Of a stretch of DNA of 58,754 nucleotides, positions 26,592-37,902 are shown in pieces. Each line of letters begins with the position of its first letter. Within the stretch, counting starts at the first letter, position 1. The position numbers and the translations under genes are program-made. The notes under the pieces were generated by a model, which was not told the DNA's origin, did not search any database, and worked only from the letters and a program-made list of their open reading frames with translations. Source of the stretch: Paludibacter sp. (GTDB lineage: Bacteria > Bacteroidota > Bacteroidia > Bacteroidales > Paludibacteraceae); the NCBI GenBank assembly GCA_027450045.1, contig DAIDKM010000007.1, positions 1-58,754 of the forward strand, read 5' to 3'.

Positions 26592-26886
26592 AAATACCTT
26601 CTTAATTTATCACCACACTTCGAAAACCTCGCAGAATTATTTCAATACATCCATTCCCCGATTCAAAAAAACGACTTCCTGCGATCCCCTAATTAATTTT
26701 ATGTATCTATTTGATTTACAATTGCAAGTTATACAAAAAAACTCACATATTACCTCCAGAGCTCAAATTGCAAATTTTATCATCCATAAAATACCATCCT
26801 TTTTTCTCATCTATGTTTAGCTGTATCTTATAACCATGTGAGAGTTACAATAACCATCTGCCTGCAAAACAGTCTTGTCAAAAGCA

Positions 26887-26914
26887 TTGTTTCATGAATT
26901 TCTTGTTACCTTTG
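26887..26914 (+). promoter_or_regulatory. Putative promoter of sufS-sufE
   Basis: TTG (26887-26889) and -7 TACCTTTG (26907-26914) are 17 bases apart, somewhat short. The ATG of sufS is 20 bases after the -7 box. Confidence 0.45.
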
Positions 26915-26934
26915 CATAACAAAATTCATCTGAA

Positions 26935-28158
26935 ATGACCGAGAAACTTGATATTAAAACCATCCGCAACGATTTTCCCATCCTCTCGCGCACCGTTTAC
27001 GATCGTCCGCTCATTTATTTAGACAATGCAGCCACTACACAAAAACCCCGTTGTGTGGTCGAAGCCATCGAACACGTCTATTATCATCAGAATGCAAATA
27101 TCCATCGTGGTGTACACTACTTGAGTCAACGCGCTACTGTTGCGCACGAGACTGCTCGCGCCACCGTTCGCGATTTTATCCACGCTACCTCATCCAACGA
27201 GATTGTTTTTACACGAGGAACCACCGAAGCCATCAACTTATTGGCAACTTCGTATGGTGAAACATTTTGTAATGAAGGCGACGAGATCATCATTAGCACG
27301 ATGGAGCACCATGCCAACATTGTTCCATGGCAAATGTTACGCGATCGCAAAGGAATAAAACTCAAGATTATTCCTTTAACCGATCTTGGCGAATTGGATA
27401 TGACGGCTTTTGAGGCGCTTCTTTCCGAAAAAACCAAATTGGTTTCTGTTGCACACGTTTCCAACGTGCTGGGAACCATCAATCCTGTAAAAGAAATCAT
27501 CGAAAAAGCCCATGCTCGTAATATTCCCGTGCTTATTGATGGCGCTCAGGCAGTTTCGCACATGCCCGTCGATGTACAACAGCTCGATGCAGATTTTTAC
27601 GTCTTTTCCGGTCACAAAATGTATGGTCCCAATGGCATTGGCGTGTTGTATGGCAAAGAAAAATGGTTGGACATATTGCCTCCTTATCACGGAGGGGGCG
27701 AAATGATTGCCCACGTGACGTTTGAAAAGACCACTTTTGCCGACCTCCCCTTCAAATTTGAAGCGGGAACACCCGATTATGTAGGCTCCGTGGCGCTCGC
27801 CGCTGCCATGAATTATCTGAGCAGCTTTGGCATGGAAAACATTGCCGCCTACGAAAACGACTTACTGCTCGATGCAACCCAGAAGATGATGAAAATTGAC
27901 GGAATGCATATTTACGGCACGTCACCCCGCAAAAGCAGCGTCATTTCTTTTCTTGTTAACGACATTCATCCCTTCGATATGGGAACATTATTAGACAGAT
28001 TAGGTATTGCCGTACGCACCGGACACCATTGTGCCATGCCATTAATGTCCGCATTAGACATAGATGGGACACTCAGAGCCTCCTTTGCATTCTACAACAC
28101 ACACGAAGAAATCGATGCATTGATAGCCGGCATCGAACGCGTTATCAAAATGTTTTAA
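26935..28158 (+). CDS. sufS: Cysteine desulfurase SufS
   Basis: This 407-residue PLP enzyme is a class II (SufS-type) desulfurase. It takes sulfur from cysteine as a persulfide and passes it to SufE for Fe-S cluster assembly. The PLP lysine is K228 (SGHKMYGP) and the persulfide cysteine is C366 (RTGHHCAMPL). The conserved STMEHHANIVPW and FEAGTP motifs are present. It precedes sufE by 17 bases. The Suf scaffold genes (sufB, C, D) are not in the window. Confidence 0.96.
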   Translation: MTEKLDIKTIRNDFPILSRTVYDRPLIYLDNAATTQKPRCVVEAIEHVYYHQNANIHRGVHYLSQRATVAHETARATVRDFIHATSSNEIVFTRGTTEAINLLATSYGETFCNEGDEIIISTMEHHANIVPWQMLRDRKGIKLKIIPLTDLGELDMTAFEALLSEKTKLVSVAHVSNVLGTINPVKEIIEKAHARNIPVLIDGAQAVSHMPVDVQQLDADFYVFSGHKMYGPNGIGVLYGKEKWLDILPPYHGGGEMIAHVTFEKTTFADLPFKFEAGTPDYVGSVALAAAMNYLSSFGMENIAAYENDLLLDATQKMMKIDGMHIYGTSPRKSSVISFLVNDIHPFDMGTLLDRLGIAVRTGHHCAMPLMSALDIDGTLRASFAFYNTHEEIDALIAGIERVIKMF

Positions 28159-28175
28159 TCACCAAAAAGCAAGAT

Positions 28176-28595
28176 ATGACCATCAACGAAAAGCAAGATC
28201 AAATCGTCGAAGCATTCGAAGAATATACTGATTGGATGGACAAATACGCCTATCTAATTGAACTTGGAAATAATCTTTCCCCCCTCGATCCGAAAAGTAA
28301 AGTAAATCAGAACCTGATTGAAGGATGCCAAAGTCGCGTTTGGCTTGATGCCGAATATACCAATGGTATCATTCATTTCATGGCCGAAAGCGATGCTGTC
28401 ATTGTAAAAGGCATTGTATCATTGCTCATTGACGTAGTATCCGATCATACACCGGACGAAATATTGAATACCGACCTTTACTTCATTGATAAAATAGGAC
28501 TGAAAGAACACCTTTCTCCTACACGTGCCAATGGCCTTTTAGCTATGGTCAAACAGATAAAATTGTATGCTCTTGCATTCAAGACCAAAGAATAA
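28176..28595 (+). CDS. sufE: SufE sulfur acceptor
   Basis: This 139-residue protein has the persulfide-accepting C51 in EGCQSRVW, exactly as in E. coli SufE. It also has the conserved MDKYAYLIELG start and a HLSPTRANGLLAMVKQIKLYA end. SufE takes sulfur from SufS and hands it to the SufBCD scaffold. An upstream in-frame extension overlaps sufS; the ATG at 28176 is 17 bases after the sufS stop and gives the standard length. Confidence 0.95.
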   Translation: MTINEKQDQIVEAFEEYTDWMDKYAYLIELGNNLSPLDPKSKVNQNLIEGCQSRVWLDAEYTNGIIHFMAESDAVIVKGIVSLLIDVVSDHTPDEILNTDLYFIDKIGLKEHLSPTRANGLLAMVKQIKLYALAFKTKE

Positions 28596-28644
28596 AACCA
28601 CACACTTTCAACCAATTTCTTGCAATGATTTTACCCGTAAATTG

Positions 28645-30692
<2,048 letters not shown>

Positions 30693-30785
30693 TGCAAGAA
30701 ACGGTCGACTCAACTACTTTCGCTATTTTCTTTATGCAATGAAAAAGTTATGAGTTTACAAACCAATAGCAACAGAATACTATAA

Positions 30786-30828
30786 CAAAGAGGCCATGTC
30801 AATGAAGATGTTGATATTGGCCTCTTTG
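30786..30828 (+). terminator. Terminator after gyrB
   Basis: CAAAGAGGCCA (30786-30796) and TGGCCTCTTTG (30818-30828) form a perfect 11-bp stem; the loop has further weak TGTCA/TGATA pairing. The next gene begins only 20 bases later, so readthrough control is possible. Confidence 0.6.
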
Positions 30829-30847
30829 CATTGTCGCCAACATAAAG

Positions 30848-32170
30848 ATGAATAACAACTCAACGCAAGCGAAATCACCTAAAGGTATCCAGAAGACCGG
30901 ACTAAAAGGAATGTTTCGTTCCCTTGAAAGTTACAACTTTCGACTCTTTTTCATGGGACAGAGTGTCTCGTTAATCGGCACATGGATCCAACGTATCGCT
31001 ATGCCATGGTTGGTTTACGACCTGACACATTCCGTATTTCTGTTAGGGTTGATAGGATTTACAGGGCAGCTTCCGGTGTTTCTGTTAGGCCCGTTTGCAG
31101 GCGTACTCACCGATCGCTGGAATAAACAACGCCTGCTTTTGTTCACCCAAACATTGGCTATGGCACAAGCACTCGCCATTGCCGTGTTAATCTTTCTTGG
31201 CATCATTCATGTGTGGATGTTGGTGATTCTAAGCATTATGCTTGGATGTATCACCGCCTTTGACGGGCCGGCGCGACAATCGTTCTTGTTGGAAATGATC
31301 AGCAAAAAAGATGACCTTGGCAACGCTATAGCATTGAACTCTACCATGGTAAATAGCGCCCGACTAATTGGCCCTTCCATAGCAGGTATTCTCATTGCTT
31401 CAACCGGTGAAGGTATGTGTTTTTTGATCAACGGGATCAGTTATTTGGTGGTAATCGCTTCCTTGCTTCGCATGCGACTCCCTTCAAGAACAGAGAAACC
31501 CAAACAACGACAATTTCTCTCATCTTTCAAAGAAGGATTTGCCTACACGTTTGGATTTGCGCCCATTAAAGCAGTTATTTTACTCCTTGCGTTGATGAGT
31601 CTGATGGGAATGCCTTATACGGTATTGATGCCGGTCTTCGCCAAAGAAATCTTTCACGGCGGCTCCCACACGTTTGGCTTCCTGATGGGTGCATCGGGGT
31701 TAGGAGCTTTATCAGGCGCTCTTTATTTAGCATCGCGCAAAAATGTAGTAGGATTGGAAAGGCTTATTCCAATGGCTTCAGCATTGTTTGGCAGTGGACT
31801 TATTGCCTTTTCATTTTCCAGGTACCTTCCCCTCTCGCTTTTTCTCTTGGTTTTCACCGGATTGGGAATGATGATGCAAATGGCCTCAAGCAATAGCATT
31901 ATTCAAACCATTGTGGACGATGACAAACGGGGTCGCGTGATGAGTTTTTACACTATGGCGCTGATGGGAACAACTCCGTTTGGCAGTCTTTTAGCAGGTT
32001 CGTTGGCAAAATGGATCGGCGCGCCAAATACATTAATCATTGGCGGCGCTTCGTGCGTAGTGGGAGCTATCGTGTTTACACGAAATCTTCCCAAGCTTAA
32101 ATCTCAAATACGTCCTATTTATATTCAGCAAGGAATCATGGAATCGCCAATAGACATTATAGAAGAATAA
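30848..32170 (+). CDS. MFS transporter of the EntS/MFS_3 type
   Basis: This 440-residue, 12-helix major facilitator has the family start YNFRLFFMGQSVSLIGTWIQ, the loop motif GVLTDRWNKQRLL between helices 2 and 3, and ITAFDGPARQSFL. MFS_3 members export siderophores such as enterobactin, or drugs, by proton antiport. The substrate cannot be told, and no siderophore synthesis genes are visible. The start lies just after the gyrB terminator, and a panE-like gene follows after 32 bases. Confidence 0.88.
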   Translation: MNNNSTQAKSPKGIQKTGLKGMFRSLESYNFRLFFMGQSVSLIGTWIQRIAMPWLVYDLTHSVFLLGLIGFTGQLPVFLLGPFAGVLTDRWNKQRLLLFTQTLAMAQALAIAVLIFLGIIHVWMLVILSIMLGCITAFDGPARQSFLLEMISKKDDLGNAIALNSTMVNSARLIGPSIAGILIASTGEGMCFLINGISYLVVIASLLRMRLPSRTEKPKQRQFLSSFKEGFAYTFGFAPIKAVILLLALMSLMGMPYTVLMPVFAKEIFHGGSHTFGFLMGASGLGALSGALYLASRKNVVGLERLIPMASALFGSGLIAFSFSRYLPLSLFLLVFTGLGMMMQMASSNSIIQTIVDDDKRGRVMSFYTMALMGTTPFGSLLAGSLAKWIGAPNTLIIGGASCVVGAIVFTRNLPKLKSQIRPIYIQQGIMESPIDIIEE

Positions 32171-32202
32171 GATTCAGGTAAAACATAAAAAATCAGTTTT
32201 GT

Positions 32203-33129
32203 ATGAAAATAGGAATTATTGGTACAGGAGGTGTCGGAGGCTATTTTGGAGGTAAATTAGCACAGGCAGGTAATGATGTGACCTTCATTGCACGGGGCGC
32301 TCATTTAGAGGCCATCAGACAAAACGGCCTTCAAGTAAAAAGTATCAAAGGCGATTTCACCGTGCAACCGGCTCGTGCCACCGATCATTTAGAAGAATTA
32401 CGCGGAGTCGATCTCATCCTTTTCGGAGTAAAAGCCTGGCAAATAAAGGAGATAGCACTACAACTCAAAGGAATCATTGATGAAAAGACAATCCTGCTTC
32501 CGCTTCAAAATGGCGTCTTATCATCCGAGGAATTACAAGCTGTGCTTCCTGAAAACCATGTACTGGGAGGGTTGTGTCGCATTATCAGCAAAATAGAATC
32601 TCCTGGTGTGATTGTGCATGTCGCCGTCAATCCAACCATCACGTTTGGCGAACTTACCAACAAAGTCACCGAAACCGTGCTTCAACTCAAACAGACATTC
32701 GATGACGCCGGAATTGAAGCGTACCTTGCCAAAGACATTCAGGCTGAAAGATGGAAAAAATACATCTCTATTTGTGTCAGTGGGTTGTTGGCCATCACAA
32801 AAACAAATTATGGCGAGTTGAGAACCATTCCCGAGACACGTCAACTGATGATTCAACTGATCACCGAAGTGTACAATGTTGCACAAGGAGCCAACATCAG
32901 TTTGCCCGCAAACTTTGTGGAAAAAACCATTGCTATAACCGATTCACTGCCATTTATATCAAACTCCTCTATGGCTCGTGACATTTGGGGAGGGAAACCT
33001 TCTGAATTAGAATATCAGAATGGTACCGTGGTACGTTTAGGAAAGCAATATGGCATCGAAACACCCGTGAATCAATTTGTGTATAGCTGTTTATTGCCAC
33101 AAGAAATGAAAGCAAGAAAGATGCAATAA
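32203..33129 (+). CDS. panE: Ketopantoate reductase family oxidoreductase
   Basis: This 308-residue protein has an N-terminal NADPH-binding Rossmann motif (GTGGVGGYFGGKLAQAG, residues 7-23) and the ApbA/PanE C-terminal helical domain, with the lysine-bearing segment ERWKKYISICVSG. PanE reduces 2-dehydropantoate to pantoate for coenzyme A. Many paralogues of this family have other 2-oxo-acid substrates, and no other pan gene is nearby, so the symbol is a best guess. It is probably cotranscribed with the MFS gene. Confidence 0.8.
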   Translation: MKIGIIGTGGVGGYFGGKLAQAGNDVTFIARGAHLEAIRQNGLQVKSIKGDFTVQPARATDHLEELRGVDLILFGVKAWQIKEIALQLKGIIDEKTILLPLQNGVLSSEELQAVLPENHVLGGLCRIISKIESPGVIVHVAVNPTITFGELTNKVTETVLQLKQTFDDAGIEAYLAKDIQAERWKKYISICVSGLLAITKTNYGELRTIPETRQLMIQLITEVYNVAQGANISLPANFVEKTIAITDSLPFISNSSMARDIWGGKPSELEYQNGTVVRLGKQYGIETPVNQFVYSCLLPQEMKARKMQ

Positions 33130-33170
33130 ACTGAAAGCACTATTTGCGGAAAATATTTTCGTTTCATAAA

Positions 33171-33197
33171 GACCATTCAATTTTAAGATTGAACGGC
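33171..33197 (+). terminator. Weak terminator after panE
   Basis: TTCAAT (33176-33181) and ATTGAA (33188-33193) pair with a further CC/GG pair outside a mismatch; only a short CTTT follows. Confidence 0.3.
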
Positions 33198-33283
33198 TTT
33201 ATCGTCTATAATACCTCCACTATACGTTCCTTTCTCATTGGATTGAAAGATAGAGGAAACTCTCCTATTTAAACAAGGAATAA

Positions 33284-33313
33284 TTGGAAAAATCAAACCA
33301 GTTTGTATCTTTG
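33284..33313 (+). promoter_or_regulatory. Putative promoter of the DUF1003-marC unit
   Basis: TTG (33284-33286) and -7 TATCTTTG (33306-33313) are 19 bases apart. The leader to the ATG at 33390 is about 70 bases. Confidence 0.55.
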
Positions 33314-33389
33314 TATTCATTGATATCAATCGCTAAAATTGTTTTCTATATTATAGTCAACTGAAAATTGGATTTTCACCCTTGCAATT

Positions 33390-33902
33390 ATGAAACATCA
33401 TCCTATTTCGCTTGAAGAACTAAAAAAAAGAGTGCATCCCATTTTCAACGTTAATGTCGAGCACCTCGAACGACTGTCTCCTCTAAAAAAAGTTGCTTTG
33501 TGGATTACTAACAAAGTTGGAAGCATGGGATTTTTTCTAATCATTTTTGTGTGGACTATTGGTTGGCTAAGTTGGAATACTTTAGCACCAAAGTCGATGC
33601 GTTTTGATCCTTATCCGGCATTTGTTCTTTGGCTTTTCATTTCCAATATGATTCAAATTTTCCTCATGCCTTTGATAATGGTAGGACAAAATCTTCAATC
33701 GGATCATGCGGAATTACGAGCTCAATCGGATTTCGAAATCAATAAAAAGTCGGAGATGGAGATTGAAGCCATCTTGATGCACCTTGAAAACCATGATGAA
33801 TTACTCCGAAGAATCATGGCAATAATCGAGCCATCAAAGCTACAAGACACACCTGACAGTCAAGCGTCAAACACAGAAGTGCATCAACAAACTCAAGACT
33901 GA
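33390..33902 (+). CDS. DUF1003 family membrane protein
   Basis: This 170-residue protein has two membrane helices (about residues 47-66 and 78-100), separated by WLSWNTLAPKSMRFDPYPA and followed by the DUF1003 signature NMIQIFLMPLIMVGQNLQSDHAELRAQSDFEIN-type segment (33636-33744). A helical, charged tail follows. DUF1003 proteins are widespread integral membrane proteins of unknown function. A marC-family gene follows 44 bases later on the same strand. Confidence 0.88.
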   Translation: MKHHPISLEELKKRVHPIFNVNVEHLERLSPLKKVALWITNKVGSMGFFLIIFVWTIGWLSWNTLAPKSMRFDPYPAFVLWLFISNMIQIFLMPLIMVGQNLQSDHAELRAQSDFEINKKSEMEIEAILMHLENHDELLRRIMAIIEPSKLQDTPDSQASNTEVHQQTQD

Positions 33903-33946
33903 AAGTTATCGAATATTTTTGTTTACCACGACTTACTTGATTGCTT

Positions 33947-34618
33947 ATGTATGATTATTTATATTCTTTTATCCACTTAGTGTTCATAGGATTCGTAGCT
34001 TTGTTTCCAGTGGTAAATCCCATCGGGAATGCCTTTATTTTGAATCCCTATTTTTCTAATTTGTCACGCAAAGAAAGAAAAAGAGTCGTCAAAAAGATTG
34101 TCTTTTATTCCTTTAGCGTGAGTGCAGTGACACTGATTGGCGGGCATTGGGTGCTGGAGCTTTTTGGTTTGTCGGTACCTGTGATTCAATTGGCCGGAGG
34201 TATTATGATTTGTAAAATCGGATGGGAGTTTCTTTCTACCGACAAACCCAAACAAAATGAAGAAATAGAGTCGAGCAAAGCCGAAAGTTCTCACATGATC
34301 AGCATCCAGGAGAAGTTGTTTTATCCCATCACGTTTCCCATGACAACTGGTGCAGGCACCATTGCCGTACTCTTTACATTGAGCGCCAACAGCGAAGCCA
34401 AAACCCTTCCGAATTATGTAGCTAATACGGGAGGTCTTTTACTTTCCATCATTGGCATTTGTGTTCTGATTTATATATTTTATGTCAACGCCAATCGCTT
34501 TATCAATTATATGGGTTCCCACAGCGAGAAGATTGTCAATCGGTTAAGCGCATTTTTAATTTTTTGCGTTGGGTTGCAAATTGCCATACAAGGAATAACG
34601 CATTTAATCAAAGGGTAA
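33947..34618 (+). CDS. MarC family inner-membrane protein
   Basis: This 223-residue protein has six predicted membrane helices and the MarC signatures FVALFPVVNPIGNAFI and FYPITFPMTTGAGTIAVL. The family was once linked to multiple antibiotic resistance, but no transport activity is established. I chose the ATG at 33947; an in-frame TTG lies two codons earlier. The gene is convergent with the CBM48-like gene on the other strand. Confidence 0.9.
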   Translation: MYDYLYSFIHLVFIGFVALFPVVNPIGNAFILNPYFSNLSRKERKRVVKKIVFYSFSVSAVTLIGGHWVLELFGLSVPVIQLAGGIMICKIGWEFLSTDKPKQNEEIESSKAESSHMISIQEKLFYPITFPMTTGAGTIAVLFTLSANSEAKTLPNYVANTGGLLLSIIGICVLIYIFYVNANRFINYMGSHSEKIVNRLSAFLIFCVGLQIAIQGITHLIKG

Positions 34619-34760
34619 ACGCCATTAATGAAAGCTTTGCGAATAGTGTTTTTTCACAAAAAGCAAGAAAGGATCATTTTCTCTTTTGTTTCCCAGAGTG
34701 ACTACGAATAATCTTTATCGCTATAGCCCTCTCTCCAAAGTTATAATAGGATGGAACATA

Positions 34761-35180
34761 TCACTGTTCCGAAGCCTTTCTCTTTCCTTTGGTATTGGTC
34801 TTTGAATCCTCTTCGCCAGCAGGAGTAATTTTCTTACGTACTGTTTTGGGGGGATTTGCCTTTACCAGTAAAGGAATAATAATATTGGTAGTCCCAACTT
34901 CATTACGCACAAAATAAGGCTCTAACCCGGCATAAAGTTCTCCATTATCATACACTTCGCACCAACAATCGTAAACACTGTCATAAAACTTAAATGACAA
35001 ATCATTGAATGTCAGCGGCATCATGAGTGTCAATTCTTTAGTACCATTTGAAAATGTGTTCGCATTTCTTATTTCCCAGTTGTTGAAATTACCTACAATA
35101 CTCATACCTGATGGATCAATGTTGTCTGCTTTAAACACTACTTTCCACATCATATCTTCTTTTTTCCATGAGATTTTCAT
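34761..35180 (-). CDS. Stand-alone CBM48 (isoamylase early-set) domain protein
   Basis: This 139-residue protein is almost wholly a CBM48/AMPK-beta-like domain. It has IVGNFNNWE (residues about 27-36), then LSFKFYDSVYDCWCEVYDNGE and ending strands NIIIPLLV. A basic tail rich in Lys, Thr and Glu follows (KTNTKGKRKASEQ). CBM48 domains bind alpha-1,4-glucans or act as interaction domains in enzymes. Here no enzyme domain or glycogen gene is near, so the partner is unknown. The lysine-rich tail could aid binding to other molecules. Confidence 0.78.
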   Translation of the reverse strand: MKISWKKEDMMWKVVFKADNIDPSGMSIVGNFNNWEIRNANTFSNGTKELTLMMPLTFNDLSFKFYDSVYDCWCEVYDNGELYAGLEPYFVRNEVGTTNIIIPLLVKANPPKTVRKKITPAGEEDSKTNTKGKRKASEQ

Positions 35181-35258
35181 ACCTTCATAAATTTGTAGTT
35201 AAGTATTAAAATACATAATATATCGTAATTTAATTACAACAAAGCAACCGCATACATG

Positions 35259-35289
35259 CAAAGATAACATTTATATTTTTCACTTGCAA
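35259..35289 (-). promoter_or_regulatory. Putative promoter of the CBM48-like gene
   Basis: The minus strand has a -7 TATCTTTG (35266-35259) and a TTG at -33 (35289-35287) with a 20-base spacer. Confidence 0.5.
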
Positions 35290-35356
35290 ATGCTTAGCCT
35301 ATTTTATTTCACGAATAAAAAATTGTCGAGGAGAAACAAAAACAAAAAATTTATCG

Positions 35357-35364
35357 TATTTTTG
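35357..35364 (+). promoter_or_regulatory. Possible -7 box of lpd
   Basis: TATTTTTG matches the -7 consensus, but no TTG lies at the expected distance. The leader would be about 88 bases. Confidence 0.3.
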
Positions 35365-35458
35365 TCGACTAAAGTAGAATATATAATTCAGGGATAAGAG
35401 TAAGGTGTTATTGTGATGTTGATACGCTTAAGGCTAAACCGCTTAAAGTAATAAAATT

Positions 35459-36808
35459 ATGTTTGATTTAGGAATTATCGGAGGAGGTCCTGCAGGTTAC
35501 ACTGCCGCTGAACGTGCTGCCGCACACGGATTAAAAGTCATCCTTTTTGAAGAAAAAGAAATTGGAGGTGTTTGTTTAAATGAGGGATGTATTCCCACAA
35601 AAGTGCTTCTCCAAAGTGCTCATGTATTAGATACGATCCATGATGCTGGAAAATACGGCATTGTGGCGAACGCAGATCCAACATATGATTTAGAAAAAAT
35701 AATTCAACGAAAGAATCATATTGTACGTAAAATGCAAGCAGGAGTGAGAGCACAACTGAAAAGTGATCTCATACAAATAGTACATGGACATGCAACCATA
35801 AAAGGTAAACAAGGCGAACTTTTCCACGTTGCATGCAATGAATCAATTCATGAAATCAATAATTTGCTAATTGCTACAGGATCGAGAGAACTTATGCCAC
35901 CCATTCCGGGCATTGATTCACCATCTGTTGTTACGCATCGTGAATTATTGAATTTGACGGAAACACCCAAAGACTTAATCATCATTGGCGGTGGATACAT
36001 TGGCATTGAGTTTGCTGACTATTTCCATAGTTTAGGTACTCATGTGAGCATTATTGAACTAAAAAACACCATTTTAGATGGTACAGATCGTGAACTAAGC
36101 GGTATTTTACGCAGCGAATATGAAAAGCGTGGCATCTCTTTTTATATGAGTGCACAAGTGATTCGCATAGACGAAAACACGGTTATTTTTATTCAAGACG
36201 AAGAAGCAAAAAGTTTAACAGGTGACAAAATACTAGTTTCTGTAGGTCGTACTCCGAATTTAGAGGGATTTGGATTAGAGTTGTTTGATATTGAATCATA
36301 TAGAAAAGGAATTCGTGTTAATCGACAGATGCAAACCTCCGAACCTAACATTTACGCAGCGGGCGACGTGACAGGATTCTCAAAATTAGCACATGCAGCC
36401 TATCGTGAAGCGGATGTAGTAGTGAATACACTCAAAAAGATCGACGATCAGATGAATTTTCAATCCATTCCTGCATGCATTTATTCTAACCCCGAAATTG
36501 CAACCGTAGGTTTGACGGAAGATGCACTGAAAATAGCATGGATGCCACACCGTATTGTAAAATTACCGATGACATATGCCGGTCGTTTTGAAATTGAAAA
36601 CGGAGGATTTTCAGGTCTTTGCAAATTAATTATTGGTGATAGCGATGAAATTCTTGGCGTGCACATCATTGGTAATATGGCAACGGAAATCATTGGATCA
36701 GCAGCTATGGCAATCGACAATAAGATGACGGTTCAACAGTGGGTAAAAACCATTTTCCCACATCCAACTGTTAGTGAAATTTTTCGCGAAGCACTTAACA
36801 GAGTCTGA
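35459..36808 (+). CDS. lpd: Dihydrolipoyl dehydrogenase (E3 / glycine cleavage L-protein)
   Basis: This 449-residue FAD enzyme reoxidises dihydrolipoyl groups with NAD+. The FAD-binding GIIGGGPAGYTAAERAA motif is at residues 5-21, the redox disulfide is C39-C44 (GGVCLNEGCIPTK), the NAD site is IIGGGYIGIEFADYF, and the second FAD site is IYAAGDVTG. The catalytic base motif is HPTVSEIFREAL near the C-terminus. It can serve the glycine cleavage system (gcvP is in this window) or a 2-oxo-acid dehydrogenase. No E1, E2 or GcvH gene is adjacent. The length is slightly short but complete. Confidence 0.93.
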   Translation: MFDLGIIGGGPAGYTAAERAAAHGLKVILFEEKEIGGVCLNEGCIPTKVLLQSAHVLDTIHDAGKYGIVANADPTYDLEKIIQRKNHIVRKMQAGVRAQLKSDLIQIVHGHATIKGKQGELFHVACNESIHEINNLLIATGSRELMPPIPGIDSPSVVTHRELLNLTETPKDLIIIGGGYIGIEFADYFHSLGTHVSIIELKNTILDGTDRELSGILRSEYEKRGISFYMSAQVIRIDENTVIFIQDEEAKSLTGDKILVSVGRTPNLEGFGLELFDIESYRKGIRVNRQMQTSEPNIYAAGDVTGFSKLAHAAYREADVVVNTLKKIDDQMNFQSIPACIYSNPEIATVGLTEDALKIAWMPHRIVKLPMTYAGRFEIENGGFSGLCKLIIGDSDEILGVHIIGNMATEIIGSAAMAIDNKMTVQQWVKTIFPHPTVSEIFREALNRV

Positions 36809-36961
36809 ATTAAGACGTACTTTCTAAATTTCAAGTGATTTTATTTAGGCTCTTTCATTAAGAATATATGGGACTCGCGAACCTCCCTATTCCCTTCGGC
36901 AAACAATGGTTCATGCAATTTTTATGCATTCATAATTGATTTGTAAAATCAACATCGCATA

Positions 36962-36987
36962 ACATCTCCCGACAAGTCGGGAGATGT
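36962..36987. repeat. Perfect 12-bp inverted repeat
   Basis: ACATCTCCCGAC (36962-36973) and GTCGGGAGATGT (36976-36987) are perfect complements around AA. There is no T run on either side. Hairpins with a TCCCGAC core are, from memory, common in Bacteroidetes intergenic DNA. It lies 49 bases before the ABC ATPase gene. Confidence 0.6.
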
Positions 36988-37035
36988 CGTATAAATGATC
37001 ATCCTCTTTTTCTGACATTACTTTATGCACGTTTC

Positions 37036-37806
37036 ATGATTGAAGTCATTGATTTAAACAAGACATTTGAAGAAAACCATGTGCTGAAGCACATCACAGC
37101 CACATTCATGCCTGGCAAAACCAATATGATTATCGGCAAAAGTGGATCAGGAAAGACTGTTTTACTTAAGTGTATTGTTGGACTTCACACCATCGACTCG
37201 GGTAAAATACTTTTTGACAATCTGAACGTTCCAGAGATGAGCATCAGTGACACCAAAAAATTACGTCAGAAAGTAGGAATGCTGTTTCAAGGATCTGCGC
37301 TGTTTGACTCACTCTCGGTTTTACAAAACGTTCTTTTTCCCCTAGAAATGTTCTCCGACCTAAGTAAATCTGAACAAAACAAACGGGCACGGTTTTGTTT
37401 GGAACGAGTCAACATCGAACCGGCGGCCATGTCGCTATTTCCATCTGAAATCAGTGGGGGAATGCAAAAACGGGTTGCAATAGCCCGTGCCATTTCGATG
37501 AATCCACTTTATCTCTTTTGTGATGAACCAAATTCCGGCCTTGATCCTCAGACATCATTGGTGATAGATCAATTGATTCATGAAATTACGCACGAATTTA
37601 ACATGACAACTATCATCAATTCTCACGATATGAACTCAGTGATGGAGATTGGTGAAAACATCATTTTTATTGATAAAGGAGAAAAATCATGGCAAGGAGC
37701 AAAAGAACAGATTTTCACCACCGGCAATAAAATATTGGATGAATTTGTGTTTGCCTCTAATCTATATCAGGAAATTAAAGAGTTGCACACCAAGAAATCG
37801 ACATAG
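37036..37806 (+). CDS. MlaF-like ABC transporter ATPase
   Basis: This 256-residue ATPase has Walker A GKSGSGKT (about residues 34-41), the Q-loop MLFQGSALFDSLSV, signature SGGMQKRVAIARA and Walker B LYLFCDEPNSGLDP. The GSALFDSLSV and SGGMQKR forms are typical of the Mla/Mkl phospholipid-transport ATPases. The MlaE permease and MlaD partners, usually adjacent, are absent on both sides, so the partner must be encoded elsewhere or the function differs. A strong terminator follows. Confidence 0.85.
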   Translation: MIEVIDLNKTFEENHVLKHITATFMPGKTNMIIGKSGSGKTVLLKCIVGLHTIDSGKILFDNLNVPEMSISDTKKLRQKVGMLFQGSALFDSLSVLQNVLFPLEMFSDLSKSEQNKRARFCLERVNIEPAAMSLFPSEISGGMQKRVAIARAISMNPLYLFCDEPNSGLDPQTSLVIDQLIHEITHEFNMTTIINSHDMNSVMEIGENIIFIDKGEKSWQGAKEQIFTTGNKILDEFVFASNLYQEIKELHTKKST

Positions 37807-37870
37807 CATCTTGTAACAACATTCCGCTAATTCAACACGTCCGCTTCTTTATAAACTAAAAAAAAAATCT

Positions 37871-37902
37871 GTCAGTCGTATAGTAAAGCGACTGACTTTT
37901 TT
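37871..37902 (+). terminator. Terminator after the MlaF-like gene
   Basis: GTCAGTCG (37871-37878) and CGACTGAC (37889-37896) form a perfect 8-bp stem followed by T6. Confidence 0.8.

Larger units (their letters stand above)
26399..26934. other. Intergenic region before sufS
   Basis: It holds a candidate small RNA unit (promoter 26484-26516, terminator 26563-26591) and the suf promoter (26887-26914). A 131-codon frame at 26425-26820 crosses both the promoter and the terminator, has Asn/Ile/Tyr-rich composition, and looks like chance. Confidence 0.5.

Noticed and set aside
26425-26820. 131-codon plus-strand frame before sufS
   Set aside because: It crosses a good promoter and a terminator, has Asn/Ile/Tyr-rich chance-like composition, and has no recognisable domain.
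36868-36890. Sequence TATATGGGACTCGCGAAC, partly like the start-codon element
   Set aside because: It has the GAGT-CCATA part with mismatches but no downstream complementary GTATG or gene start, so it was not counted as a fourth copy.
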